64,000 nucleotides of DNA from contig NC_132923.1 of NCBI RefSeq assembly GCF_047675955.1, positions 87,951,637 through 88,015,636 on the forward strand, in the 5' to 3' direction. Positions 10,915 through 21,770 of this stretch are shown one piece after another; the first letter of the stretch is position 1, and every line of letters starts with the position of its first letter. Below the pieces are notes generated by a model. It was not told the origin of the DNA. It saw only the letters and a program-made list of their open reading frames with translations, and made no database searches. Position numbers and translations under genes: made by a program. This DNA comes from Chlorocebus sabaeus. Its lineage: Eukaryota; Chordata; Mammalia; Primates; Cercopithecidae.

Positions 10915-10936
10915 TTTTTTTTTTTTTTTTTTTTTT
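10915..10936. repeat. Poly(T), 22 nt
   Basis: Uninterrupted T run at the edge of an antisense MIR and 88 bp before an antisense Alu. It is not that Alu's tail, because the Alu has its own tail and target duplication. Confidence 0.9.
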
Positions 10937-11024
10937 GCCTCATTTCTTTATGGAAGGGTCTTCTTTGACCTCGGTTTCAGCTGCTCACACAGGAGTGGAG
11001 AAGTTTCTAGTAGAGTAAGTTTTT

Positions 11025-11321
11025 GTTTTTGTTTTTGTTTTGAGACAGAGTCTTGCTCTTGTTGCCCAGGCTGGAGTGCAATGGTGCGATCTCGGCTCCC
11101 TGCAACCTCTGCTTCCGGGTTCAAATGATTCTCCTGCCTCAGCCTCCCGAGTAGCTGGGATTACAGGCATGTGCCACCATGCCCGGCTAATTTTGTGTTT
11201 TTGTAGAGACGGGGCTTCTCCATGTTGATCAGGCTGGTCTTAAACTCCCAACCTCAGGTTGTCTGCCCGCCTCGGCCTCCCAAAGTGCTGGGATTACAGG
11301 CGTGAGCCACCGTGCCCAGCC
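11025..11321 (-). mobile_element. AluS, antisense, full length
   Basis: Complete dimeric Alu in reverse: (TTTTTG)n tail, 'gagacagagtcttgctcttg', the middle A-rich region reversed as 'ggctaattttgtgtttttgt', and the end 'gcgtgagccaccgtgcccag'. Target duplications 'gagtaagttttt' at 11013-11024 and 11322-11333 are perfect. Duplication and low divergence fit an S-age insertion. Confidence 0.96.
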
Positions 11322-11328
11322 GAGTAAG

Positions 11329-11374
11329 TTTTTTTTTGTTTGTTTGTTTGTTTGTTTTGTTTTGTTTTGTTTTT
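11329..11374. repeat. (TTTG)n / (TTTTG)n simple repeat
   Basis: T-rich run with TTTG and TTTTG units just beyond the right target duplication of the Alu. It probably grew from the T-run in the duplicated target. Confidence 0.85.
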
Positions 11375-11958
11375 ACTGGGTAACTTGACAAGTGCATAGG
11401 GATAACTACATCTTATAATGAGAAAACCACAGCACTGTAATCGATGCTCTCATTAAGTTTGGGTAATTCTTTAGGACTTCTCAAAAGAAAATGATTGTAG
11501 GTTATTTTATGTTGTTCAAGAGTAAAAAAAATACATGACACATGGACTGCCAATCACTTATCTCATATACCCATGACATCACTAAACTCTTTCCTGCTGA
11601 GCCTGGTTTCATTTTTAAAACTTCTCTTACACTGTATTCTAGCCACTCACTATTCACTCATATCTGCATGTGAGATAAAACCTACTTACCATACCTAAAC
11701 TAGTTTGTTTCACTTTGGATATGAAGTAACTGAGCCCAAGAGGAGAAAGGGCATGCCAAAAGTCATGAAATAATTAAATGGTAGTTAAATGAACTATGGG
11801 CAATGAAGCAATATAAGAGGGATATCTAAGGCCTAAAGCCTGAAACAGAGGGTTAAAGTCAGTGTAAAGTAGGCAGGAGGTACTTGCTTCATCTGATCTA
11901 TACATGCTACTTGTGTCTTGATACCCACTATTTATTTTGCCTACTATAAATGAATATG
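11375..11958. other. Unassigned non-coding sequence
   Basis: No gene. A weak MIR-like antisense patch lies near 11710-11790 ('gaagtaactgagcccaagag'), too diverged to call. Confidence 0.4.
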
Positions 11959-12100
11959 TTCTTTCTTTTCTTTTCTTTTTTTTCTTTCCTTCCTTCCCTC
12001 CCTCCCTCCTTTCTTTCTTTCTTTCTTTCTTTCTTTCTCTTTCTTTCTTTCTTTTTTCTTTCTTTCTCCTTTCTCTTTCTTCATCTATCTATCTATCTTA
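11959..12100. repeat. Long polypyrimidine tract, (TTTC)n/(CCTT)n, then (ATCT)n
   Basis: 11959-12082 is 124 nt of only C and T on the plus strand, made of TTTC, CCTT and CCTC units. It is followed by ATCT units to about 12100. Long homopurine-homopyrimidine tracts with mirror symmetry can form triplex (H-DNA) and are replication and length-variation hotspots. An in-frame ORF reading F/S/L repeats is an artefact of this tract. Confidence 0.95.
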
Positions 12101-12427
12101 CAAATCTTGAGTATTTAGCATGTAGCAGTACTACAGACCCATAATAACCCAGGTATAGCAGGCCCCTTTCTTTTAAAGTTCAAATGGTTACCTTCTTATA
12201 CTTATTGGTGGAATAATCAAGAAATTTAGTCTAAATAATGTGTTTTGGGCCTGAACTCTCTCTGATAGCTCCCAGGTTGTGGCTGTCACACTGCTGATAA
12301 CCAGAAGAGTTTATACTCTTTAAGCCAATACTCTCAAGGAAGTGGGCAAGTCAGGCCTGTACCTCCCTGGACTTCCTACCACATTGGCCCTCACTAGACC
12401 AGATACTTCAGCCTATGCTGTGAAAAA
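12101..12427. other. Unassigned non-coding sequence
   Basis: Nothing recognised. Confidence 0.35.
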
Positions 12428-12680
12428 CAGTGATAGCACATAACACTTATGAGGACCTACATGCCAGGCACTGTTCTAAGTACTTTTGGTATATTAACTC
12501 ACTTAATTTTCATAAAAACTTATTAAATACCGTAATTGTTGTCATTTAACAGATTAATAAACTGAGTCTCAGAGAGAGCAAGTAACTTGCCCAAAGTTTC
12601 ATGGCCTGTAGCAAAGGTGGAATTTGAACCCAGGCAGTTCAGCTCCAGAATTTACTCTTAACTGCTATACTCTATTGGCA
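12428..12680 (-). mobile_element. MIR SINE, antisense, well preserved
   Basis: 'catgccaggcactgttctaa', 'agattaataaactgagtctc', 'agtaacttgcccaaagtttc', 'ggaatttgaacccaggcagt' and 'cttaactgctatactctatt' in the exact reverse MIR order. One of the best-preserved MIRs in the window. Confidence 0.9.
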
Positions 12681-13559
12681 TGTAGATGCTCTTTACTTAA
12701 AAATTAGGACAATCTCAAAAGGTTGTTACAGGAGGAATAAAGGGTGTAGTGTTAGCTAAATTAGCTATTCTGCATCTCTTGGGGTGGGAGGTAGAGAACT
12801 CCAAATTTAGACTTTTACAAAGAGAGTGATTAATACCTCTGGGCTTTACTCTGAATCCCCTTAACTTCCCTCACCCACATTTCATGCAGGCATCTCTTCA
12901 AATCTTCCAGTGTGGTGAGCATACTGTATTCCTTCAGAACAAATCTATTGCTCCCCACTGGAGGTGGATTCATATCGCATTCTGTGTGAAATCCTTCAGG
13001 CTGCAGCCTGATGACTACTGCTATTCATGTTTGTTCAGACCTCTCGGTTTCTGGAGGTAGATTGGGTCCTAGGTCAGTGAATAAAGCAAATGTAAGTCAC
13101 CCTATTCCAGTTAGAGCCACGGAAGCTATGAGGCAGGTATCTGTCACAGTGACAAGCACTTTTCTCTGATGTGGTGTAGCCTTGTTCCCTATCTGAAAAA
13201 AAGCTATTTTTTTGATCAACATAACTTTGACCTTACCCTTTAGGATTGAACAACCACCTTCCCCACTATTGTTCCAAGAAATATTCACTTCCTTCTGCCT
13301 CTCTTTGGGACCAGTCCTAATACGAGAAAAAACATGCTAGTTGTCCAGGATTACATCTCTACTACCCAAGAAGAATTCCATACACTCATGCTGATGAATT
13401 TGTTGCCTGCATGTTTGTTTACTATGAGATTGTTCATTTTAGTCCCTCTTCCTCTGGTGGAAGCATAAAGGAAAGACATCACTAAGCAGGGAAAGGACCT
13501 TGAAATGCCAATTTATCCTACCATACAGAGATGAATCAGACATGTCCCTACCTGCTTCA
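12681..13559. other. Unassigned non-coding sequence
   Basis: No repeat or gene recognised. A 63-codon minus-strand ORF at 13097-13288 has no motif. Confidence 0.4.
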
Positions 13560-14300
13560 AGAAAAATATAATCAATATGAGGTACAAATGAGAAATGCAT
13601 ACGGTGTGATAAGGGTGACTGTTGACTTAAATATAAGCCGTAGTGGAGGCAAAGAAGCAAGAGATCAACTCTTCTTGAAAGCATACCAAGAAAGCTGACA
13701 AAGGAGAAAACGTCAGTTGGGTCTTAAAACAATGCACAGGAATTCACAACACTGGTGAGGGAGGGTGTTCTAAACAAAGGAGAAATCATATGCAAAGGCA
13801 TGAAGTAATACTAAAAATGGCTGCAATAGTAAGGTGTTTATCAATCTTTGTCTTTCCTGTTAATAGGGCATATGACTTTGCACATGAGAGCTCAGTTAGT
13901 GCATGACTTTCAAGCACATAGTAATCACTGGTGTCAAATAAGATTTTTAAAGCATCATTGATTTTGAACACAAAGAAGTCATTGTAGAAGGGGTGGTCAG
14001 ATGGGGAAGCGTGGATACCAGATTGCGGAGGAGTGAGAAACCAGTGAAGGAGAGATTGCACGTGTAGACTATGCTTTCATGAAGTTTGACTGAGAAGAGA
14101 TGTAGGACTGAGGGACAGCTTTTCAAAAAGCTGAGAGGGATTTGAACATGTTGATTAACTGTGGGTTAAGTCTTGGAAGCAGAGGAGAAGGAGAGGTTAA
14201 AGATCCTGCAGTGAGAGGGCATAAGGGCAGATCTAGGGCCCAGGAAGCTGGAGCAGGTGGGAGCCAAAGCACAGAATTCACCATAGATGGGTAGACAACC
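13560..14300 (-). mobile_element. L2 LINE, internal 3' half, antisense
   Basis: Reverse L2 phrases: 'catatgcaaaggcatgaagt' (L2 'gtgcaaaggccctgagg'), 'gatggggaagcgtggatacc', 'aaaccagtgaaggagagatt', then 'ggagaaggagaggttaaaga' and 'ctagggcccaggaagctgga'. Heavily diverged. ORFs of 81 and 91 codons inside are relic noise, not L2 coding. Confidence 0.6.
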
Positions 14301-14569
14301 TGACAAAGACCAGCATGCTGGTGTGTGGGGCAGAAGGAGACTAATACTGAGCTCTACAGCTTAGGAATAGTGCTATTTCACAGGACAGATGTGAGGACTA
14401 AGTGCACTAAAGCTGTAAGGAGTGCATGGCTTATAAGAAATATAATATTCAATATATGTAACCAAAATGTGGGAATCAGGAAGGAACAGAAGAGAACTCT
14501 GAGGCTCAGTTTGACCCATTGAGTTTACCCGTTCTGATGAGAGAGAAAACTTCTCAGCATGGAGGGAAG

Positions 14570-14690
14570 TTCCAGTTCTGTTATCTCACCAGGACTCAAG
14601 GCAAGTATTTTACCTCTCTCAGTCTCAGTTTTCTCATCTTTAGAATGAGAATTTTATGCTAGATCATTTCAGAGGGCCTTTCTGACTAGA
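14570..14690 (+). mobile_element. MIR SINE fragment, sense
   Basis: 'gcaagtattttacctctctc', 'agtctcagttttctcatctt' and 'tagaatgagaattttatgct' match the MIR middle ('ttaacctctctgtgcctcagtttcctcatctgtaaaatg'). Confidence 0.7.
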
Positions 14691-14824
14691 AAATTGTATT
14701 AATCTGGGCGTTTATGAAATTCAGAATTTGGAATTTTCGTTTCCACTTTGTTTTTGTTTAGAGTATATATGCGTGTATGTTGCAATAAAATTTCATTATA
14801 AACACTGAAATTTGAATATTATAT

Positions 14825-14962
14825 AATTGTATATGTCATAAAATATTCTTATTTTGATTATGTTTTAGCTATTCAAAAATATAAAAACCATTTTAGCTCA
14901 TGGGCCATACAAAAACAGGTGGTCATGGGCCAGATTTTGCTTAGAGACTGCAGTTGACCTTA
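14825..14962. mobile_element. hAT-type DNA transposon fragment (tentative)
   Basis: 'aaaaccattttagctcatgg', 'gccatacaaaaacaggtggt' and 'catgggccagattttgctta' resemble the end of a common non-autonomous hAT family ('...agctcgcgggccgtacaaaaacaggcggcgggccggatttggcc...'). Orientation is not assigned. Confidence 0.6.
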
Positions 14963-15261
14963 TGAATCTCAAAAGGCTGCCCTGCGAACATTTAAAGCTG
15001 ATTTCTATGAAGAACAAAAAGATCTTTTGAACTTAATTTTAAAACTTCCATTTTAACAAAATATTTTATATTAAAACATGATCCTTAGAAATTTATATAA
15101 GCTCTAGGCAAAATATCATTTCATTATGAAAATTTCAGAAATCATAAGTCACACATAGTTCAACAACCGTCAATCAATCATTGTTGTTTCAACATAAGGC
15201 AATTTTATTACACATATAACTTTTTTTTACAAGGTACCCCTGCCCTGGACAGTGTTCCTTG
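14963..15261. other. AT-rich unassigned sequence
   Basis: No gene or repeat recognised; AT-rich throughout. Confidence 0.35.
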
Positions 15262-15836
15262 CTGTTGTTTTACCATTTTAACCATTTTTAAGTGTACAGC
15301 TCAGTAGAGTTAAGTAAAATTACTTAACACTACTAAACAGATAGTCAGAATTTTTCACCTTGCAAAATTGAAATTCTACACTCATTAAACAACAGCTCCC
15401 CTTTTCCCCTTCCCCCAGCTCCTGGTAATCACCATTCTACTTTCTGTGTCTATGAATTTGACTACTGTAAATATCTCATGTAAGTGAAATCATACAATAT
15501 TTTCTTTTTGTGGCTAGCTTCTTTCACTTAGCATAATGCCCCCAAGGTTCATCCATGTCGTAGCATGCAACAAGATTTTCTTCCTTTTTAAAGCTAAATA
15601 GTATTTCATTATATCTGTACACCAAATTTTGCTTATGTATTCATCCCTCGATGGAAATTTAGATTGGTTCTACCCTTGGTTATTGTAAAGAATGCTGCTA
15701 AGAACGTGGATGTGCAAAATATCTCTTTAAGACCTTGCTTTCAGTTTTTTTGACTAAATAGCCAGAAGTAGGATTACTGGATCATACAGCAGTTTTTGTT
15801 TCAATTTTCTGAGGAACCACCATTCCACTTTGCTTT
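15262..15836 (-). mobile_element. L1M fragment (ORF2 end/3' UTR), antisense
   Basis: 'aagtgtacagctcagtagag', 'cttttccccttcccccagct', 'cttagcataatgcccccaag' and 'agtaggattactggatcata' follow the antisense 3' part of medium-old L1. A short minus-strand ORF at the right edge is a relic. Confidence 0.82.
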
Positions 15837-17150
15837 TTGGTTCTCTTTTCTTCCCTATGAAAGGGAATATGATCCCATTTTCTCTTCTCTCTCTTATGTC
15901 CTTTAACAAATCAGATTTGTGACTGCTCATAGCTTTCTTTAGAGGGTCAATAATCCATGGGAAGACTTTAGCACCCACAGGAGAACTGGGCCAGACATAA
16001 TCATAAGAAACTCGAATGGAAAGTCCTGATCAATGTTAATTATGTTAGTTTTCATTTCATTTATCACTCTGATCTTAATTTTTGAAAATGCTACACGGAG
16101 GACAATGACTTGGTGAGGTCATCTTCAGTGAAATACACTCATCCACCTCTCCCAGAGAAAAAAAAAAAAAGAAAGGAAGCCATTTCAAAAGATGAGATTG
16201 CTGGAATGATGGGAAATGGGGTGGTAGGGTGAGGAGAGTGCAGGCTGATGGGGAGGGCTTGAGCAAGGAAATTGAAACCTTGAATGCAGAAAAAGATGTA
16301 AATGTTGCTTCCCAGATTTTATAGCTCCCAGATGCCTCCTCTAATTGCATAGCTAACCCTGAGTTTATTAAGTTATTTTCCAGAGTCAAACTCATTTGTA
16401 TACATGTCAGAATGTAAACTGAATTTAAAAAGTAAGGTCTTTGGATTAGAATTCAGGAATGATAAACAAACTCATTTAGAATGTAAGATTTGCATGTCAT
16501 TTGCATGTGCCCAAAAGCAATTACATGTGCTCTGTAAATATGCATTTCACATTTATTTGTCATGATGGAACAGTATGGAAGAAATTAATTGCCACAGATT
16601 TTTTTAATATTTAAAGAAAAAAATTATGACTCTTAAAATAGACTCTGCTAGTGCATGATTCAATGTGCAGAAACTGGCAAGAAGAGATAAGGATCCATCG
16701 AAAACCATAAATTCTCACTGCAACATCTGTAGTAGTTCAAATCTCATGGTTTATGGAGGCCCCTCTTTGCCTTCTCCTTGGGTATTACCTTAGTGTTCTG
16801 TAGATTTATTGCTGGTTCGGTGCAAGGACAGTTTTACTAGCAAAGCTTTAAAATAAGGTGGGGGGTTGGAGGGCGGGGAGCTGTTTCCTCTTTGAAAGTT
16901 CAGGATTAAATTGAAATGAAATCGCTGCTCTGGCTTTAGAAACTTCTAGATAAACCAGACTCCCATATACTTCTACACTGTCTACAACCTGCTCCTTCTG
17001 TCTTATTTTTTTGCATTTTGTAGTAAGAGATAGCTTGAATAACCAAGACTCTACCCTTAGATTACAAAGACACCTCAGAAAATTTGGAGGCCTCAAGTAC
17101 TAGGTGGTAATGCCAATATGGGAAAGCTGTTTATTTTATGTCATTGTTTA
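15837..17150. other. Repeat-free island
   Basis: About 1.3 kb with no recognisable interspersed repeat, which is unusual here. It holds octamer-type motifs near 16488-16545, AT-rich blocks ('gaagaaattaattgccacag') and a short A-run at 16148-16161. ORFs of 106 (minus, 16075-16395) and 82 codons lack recognisable domains. I see no exon but would treat the island as a possible conserved non-coding block. Confidence 0.45.
16488..16545. promoter_or_regulatory. Cluster of three octamer (POU)-type motifs
   Basis: ATTTGCAT at 16488-16495 and 16499-16506 are perfect octamers (inverse of ATGCAAAT) spaced 11 bp start to start, about one helical turn. A variant ATATGCAT lies at 16538-16545. POU factors bind such sites. 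The cluster lies in sequence free of recognised repeats. Function is inferred from motifs only. Confidence 0.4.
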
Positions 17151-17151
17151 T

Positions 17152-17912
17152 TAACACAGTTAAATTGACTTTTTAAATATACAGCTTTATGAATTTTAAC
17201 ACAGGTATATATTTGAGTAACTGCTACCACCACCAGGATACAGAACAGTGCCATCACCCTAGAAGGCACCCTAGAAGCTACCTCTTGTAGTCACACCCTT
17301 CCTTCTAACCCCTAGCAAACAATGATCTGTTCTCTATCACTATAATTTTGTCTTTTCAAGAGTGTCATAAACATGGAATCATATACAATGTAGCTTTTGA
17401 GAATAGCTTCTTTGACTTACCTTAATGCTTCTGAGATTGATCCAAGTTATGTGTATCAATAGTTCATTCCTTTCCATTGCTTACAATTCCTTAGACTTGT
17501 ATTATTCAGTTGTATAGATGTGCCACAGTTTGTTAACCCATTCATCACTGAAGGCCATCTGGGTTGTTTGCAGTTTTGGCAATTTATGAATAAAAGCTTC
17601 TGTGAACATTCTTGTACAGGTTTTTGTGTGAACATAAGTTTTTTCATTTCTCTATGCTAAATACCTAGCAGTGAGATTGCTGGGTCATATAACAAATTTG
17701 TTTAACCTTTTAAGAAGCTGTACCAATTTTCATTCCTATCAGCAATGTATGAGAGTTCTGGTTACTCTGCATCCTTGCTAGCACTTGAAATTGTTAGTCT
17801 TTTTTTATTTTATTCTCACCAGTCTAATTGGTCTGTAGTGATAGCTTGTGTTTTTAATTCTCATTTCCCTAATGTCTAATGATATTGAACAAGTGAAAGC
17901 TTTTCATGTATA
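17152..17912 (-). mobile_element. L1M fragment, antisense
   Basis: 'accaccaggatacagaacag', 'agagtgtcataaacatggaa', 'cccattcatcactgaaggcc', 'tgagattgctgggtcatata' and 'gcatccttgctagcacttga' run in antisense L1 order from the 3' UTR into ORF2. Separate insertion from those at 15.3 and 18.8 kb, since each begins again at the 3' UTR. Confidence 0.85.
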
Positions 17913-17924
17913 ATAATATATAAA

Positions 17925-18080
17925 TTCATTTTAAGCTCCTACACTGTTAGGTATCTTACGTGCATGTTAAGTCATTTAAACTTTACAACCTTGTGAAATG
18001 ACTATTAATTATTCCATTTTAAAAGTTGAGAAAACTGAGGCCAGGAGAGTTTAGCTGCTTCATTTTTCTCAATAAGCAGC
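17925..18080 (-). mobile_element. MIR SINE, antisense
   Basis: 'gcatgttaagtcatttaaac', 'tttacaaccttgtgaaatga', 'aagttgagaaaactgaggcc' and 'aggagagtttagctgcttc' follow the reversed MIR. Confidence 0.65.
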
Positions 18081-18084
18081 TATA

Positions 18085-18190
18085 CATTATATGCTGTGTG
18101 CCAGCTTCTGTGTCAGGCACTGGGCACGCAGAGGTATCTCTGCCTTGGGAGCCTCATACACAGAGTTATTCTGTATGAATAAGACATAGA
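18085..18190 (-). mobile_element. L2 fragment, antisense
   Basis: 'tatgctgtgtgccagcttct' and 'gtgtcaggcactgggcacgc' match the antisense L2 3' end ('tgtgccaggcactg...gggcac'). Confidence 0.5.
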
Positions 18191-18799
18191 GTAAAAGAGA
18201 TGCAAGCCAGGAGAAGTGGGCTTTAATTGGCCATGGTTCCCAAATATCCCAGTGAAAACATGAAAATGAAGAGACTAAAGGTAGCGTGAACCTGTGGAAG
18301 AGTTAGACTTAACATCAGACTCATTTCTTCCTCTATAAAACACACTCATTGTCTTTCCACTTCTCTCTCCTAAATCAGCAAAGAGCAGCTATATACCCTC
18401 AGCAGGAGTGAAAGCCATCTTCCTTTCCTGACCCACCAGGGCTGGGACCAGGGAGCAATTGTCAAGTGAGGAATGAAGCAAGTTACAGGACTTCTTATGT
18501 AAAAATACATAGAAGCCTTCCTTCTATACACAAATTTGGCCACAGTTGATATACATGCAATCAGGTGAGCACCCTCTGTCCACCACACACTGGGCTGACA
18601 CCAAGAGCAGAGAGGTATGGTGAACCGGGACAAGCGCTGTATGTGGAGCCAGAAGTCTTGGATTCAGGTTTTGTTTCAGTCATTTCCTGTTTCTTATTTT
18701 TCCTGGGCCTCAGTTTGCCCATACGCAAAGTTGAAGAGGTTAAAAAACAATTTCCTTCAACCAACCTCCTAATTTATCACCAACTCCTGTGTATTCTAC
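18191..18799. other. Unassigned non-coding sequence
   Basis: Two overlapping ORFs (minus 18370-18633, plus 18565-18861) have no recognisable domain, and the plus one runs into L1. No gene called. Confidence 0.4.
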
Positions 18800-20315
18800 T
18801 TCCAAAATGCACCTTGTACTCTCTATCTCCCCTCTCCACTAACCTTTCCAGCCTCTGGTAACCACCATTTTATTCACTACTTCTGGATCAATTTTTTTTA
18901 GCTCTTACATACGAGTAAGAACATGTGACATTTGTCTTACTGTGCTTGGCTTATTTCACTTAACCTAATGTCCTCCAGTTCCATCTAGTTGTTGCAAATG
19001 ACAGGATTTCATTCTTCTTTATGTCGAAAAGACATAAAGACATTCAATTTCACATATATATGTGTGTATATATACACACACATATGTATATGCACACACA
19101 CCACATTTTCTTTATCCATCCATTCTTTAATGGATGCTCAGATTGATTCCAGTATCTTGGCTATTATGAGTAGTGCTGCAATAAGCATGGGAGTGCAGTT
19201 ATCTCTTCAATATGCGGATTTCCTTTCTTTTTGACGGATATCCAGCATTGGAATTGCTGGATCGTGTGTTATTTCTAATTGTAGTTTCTTGAGGAACCTT
19301 CTTACTGTTTTCCATAGTGGCTGTACTAATTTACCTTCCCATCAATAGTGTATGATCATTCCCCTTTCTCTGCAACCTCACCAGCATTTGTTATTTTCTT
19401 TTTTATTTTGATAACAGCCAGTTTAACTGGAGTAAGATAATACCTCATTGTGGCTTTGATTTGCATTTCCCTGATAATTGGTGATGCTGAACATTTTATA
19501 CCTTTGGCCATTTGTATGTCTTCTTTTCAGAAATTTCTATTCAGATCCTTTGCACATTTTTAAATCTGATTGTTTTCTTGCTGTTGAGTTGAGTTCCTTA
19601 TATATTCTGGTTATTAACCCTTTGTAAATTGAATAGTTTGCAAATATTTTCTCCCACTCTGTAGTTTGTCTCTTCACTTTGTTGATTGTTTCCTTTGGTG
19701 TACAAAAGCTTTTTAGCTTGATGTAATCCCATTTGTCGATTTTTGCTTTGATTGTCTGTGCTTTTGACATCTTACTCAAGAAATCTTTGCCTAAACCAAT
19801 GTCTTAAAGCATTTCCCCAAGGTTTTCTTCTAGTAGTTTCATGGTTTCAGGTAATACATTTAAGTCTTTAATCTATTTTTACTTGACTTTTATATGTGGT
19901 GAGAGATAGGGGTCTAGTTTTATTCTCCTGCATATGAATACCCAGTTTCCCCAGCACATTTACTAAAGAGCTTTTCCTTTCTCCAACGTTTGTTCTTGGT
20001 GCCTTTGTCAAAAATGAGTTAATTAAATATGTGGATTCATTTCTGGGTTTTCTATTCTGTTCTACTGGTCTATATGTCTGTTTTTATACTAGTATCATGC
20101 TGTTTGGGTTAATATAGCTTTATAGTATACTTTGATGTCAGGTAATGTGATGCCTCCAGCTTTGTGCTTTTGCTCAGGAACTTGTTAACTATTCTGGGTC
20201 TTTTGTGGTTCCATAAAAATTTTAGGATTGCTTTTTTCTATTTCTGTGTTGAATTTCATTGGTATTTTTATAGGGATTGCATTGATCTGTAGATTGCTTT
20301 GGGTAGTTATTCATT
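18800..20315 (-). mobile_element. L1 (L1MA/L1PB-like), antisense, 5'-truncated, 1.5 kb
   Basis: Well-preserved antisense L1 from the 3' UTR ('cctctggtaaccaccatttt') deep into ORF2 ('ttttaggattgcttttttct', 'tatagggattgcattgatct'). The minus-strand relic at 19537-19779 reads as ORF2 C-terminal sequence including 'TTEWEKIF', the L1 phrase 'PTEWEKIF' with P changed to T. An AC/TA microsatellite lies in its 3' UTR. Truncated at the 5' end (right side) as most L1 copies are. Confidence 0.93.
19051..19102. repeat. (TATG)/(TACACA) microsatellite inside L1 3' UTR
   Basis: Alternating purine-pyrimidine repeat of TA, TG and CA units. Such sequence can adopt Z-DNA and varies in length. Confidence 0.85.
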
Positions 20316-20637
20316 GCTTTTCATCTCCAGTGCCATGTTTCTCTTCTATGCTACTAATCCCCGTCTTGCCTGGACTACTATAATAGCTGCCTACTTGGTC
20401 TGCCAATTTTGATTCTTGTCACTCTTTGGTACATTATCCTCAAAACAGCCAAAGTCATCTTTTTAGAACTAAAATCAAGTAGTATAATCTTCCTGATTAA
20501 AACCCTTTAATGGCTTCCCTTCACTTAAAATAAAATCCAAAATCCTTACTATGGTCCACAGAGCTCTTTTGGTTTGGGTTCTTGTATCTCTCCCACTGCC
20601 CCTCATACCACTCTCTATCACACTCACTGTATTAGTC

Positions 20638-20712
20638 AGGGTTCTCTAGAGAGACAGAACTAACAGGAGATATATATCTATAGATAGCTATCTATCTATC
20701 ATCTATCTATCT

Positions 20713-20743
<31 letters not shown>

Positions 20744-21118
20744 CATTAAGTAATATTAACTCACACAGTCACAAGGCCCCACAATAGCCCATCTGCAAGT
20801 TGAAGAGCAAGGAAGCCAGTCCCAGTCCCAAAGTTGAAGAACTTGGAGTTCAATGTTCAAGGGCAGGAAGCATCCAGCACAGGAGAAATATGTAGGTTGG
20901 GAGGCTAAGCCATCTTCATGTTTTTCTGCCTGCTTTATATCCTAACTGCACTGGCAGCTGATTAGATGGTGCCCATCCAGATTAAGGATGGTTCTGCCTT
21001 TCCCAGCCCACTGACTCAAATGTTAATCTCCTTTGGCAACACCCTCGTGGACACACCCAGAATCAATATTTTGCATCCTTCAATCCAATCAAGTTGACAC
21101 TCAGTATTAACCATCACA
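20638..21118 (-). mobile_element. Solo LTR (MaLR/ERVL type), antisense, with 5-bp target duplication
   Basis: Reads 'tgtattagtcagggttctct' to 'gtattaaccatcaca', the reverse of an LTR starting 'tgtgatgg'. Flanking 'ctcac' at 20633-20637 and 21119-21123 is a perfect 5-bp duplication, the size made by ERVL/MaLR integration. No internal region, so it is a recombined solo LTR. An (ATCT)/(GA) microsatellite has expanded inside. Subfamily not assigned. Confidence 0.85.
20670..20741. repeat. (TATC)n then (GA)n microsatellite
   Basis: TATC-type units run directly into about 14 GA units within the LTR. Likely length-polymorphic. Confidence 0.92.
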
Positions 21119-21327
21119 CTCACTGTGCTGCAATCACAATGGTCTCCATTTTGTTACTCAGACAAGTCAAACCCATAACTAGCCTCTACAGTTATTGTTC
21201 TTTTTGCCTGTAATGCCATCTCACCAAAAATATTTTCTGACTATTCTATTGAAAATCGCTTTCCTCATTTTACTTGCCAACTCAGTATCCTATTTATTTT
21301 CTTTCATAGAACTTACTACAAACAATA

Positions 21328-21500
21328 ATTATTTTATATATCTCTATATATCTTACTATCATATAATTAATAATTATATATTATTATATTTTTATGTTAT
21401 ATATTACTACATATTATATATGATGTTATTATTTATTACTATATATAATATTGTATATATTATTATCTTTTTATTGCTATATATTTTATTATCTTTTAAC
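21328..21500. repeat. AT-rich low-complexity block
   Basis: About 170 bp almost wholly A and T with irregular TATTA and ATATA units, located inside the L2. An ORF rich in I, Y and L through here is an artefact of composition. Confidence 0.88.
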
Positions 21501-21659
21501 CCTCATGAGAATAAAGACTTTGTCTATTACATTTAGCCCAGCCTCTACAACCGGGCACATAAAAGAAGTTCTAAAAATATTTGTTTAATAAATTAATCTA
21601 AGTCTATTTAAACACTGACATTTATTTCCTTATCTCCTGGGCTCATTCTACTCATTTCT

Positions 21660-21770
21660 ATGAACTGGCATATCTCACAAGGTTGTTTTGTCAAATGAGA
21701 CAAGGCATGTTAAGACACCAAATGAAGTTAAGAAATTATTATAAGTATCATCATCATTATCATCATCCAA
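21660..21770 (+). mobile_element. MIR fragment, sense
   Basis: 'ctcacaaggttgttttgtca' and 'aaatgagacaaggcatgtta' resemble the MIR 3' half, followed by a short (ATC)n patch. Confidence 0.5.

Larger units (their letters stand above)
20316..21600 (+). mobile_element. L2 LINE, sense, interrupted by an LTR
   Basis: Sense L2 from 'cctggactactataatagct' and 'aaaaccctttaatggcttcc' (20.4-20.6 kb), resuming after the LTR with 'ttttgcctgtaatgccatct', 'gagaataaagactttgtcta' and the tail 'aaatatttgtttaataaatt'. The left and right parts are collinear in the L2 consensus, so one element was split. An AT-rich expansion sits inside it. Confidence 0.8.

Noticed and set aside
11950..12144. ORF rich in Phe/Ser/Leu
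   Set aside because: Direct translation of the polypyrimidine tract.
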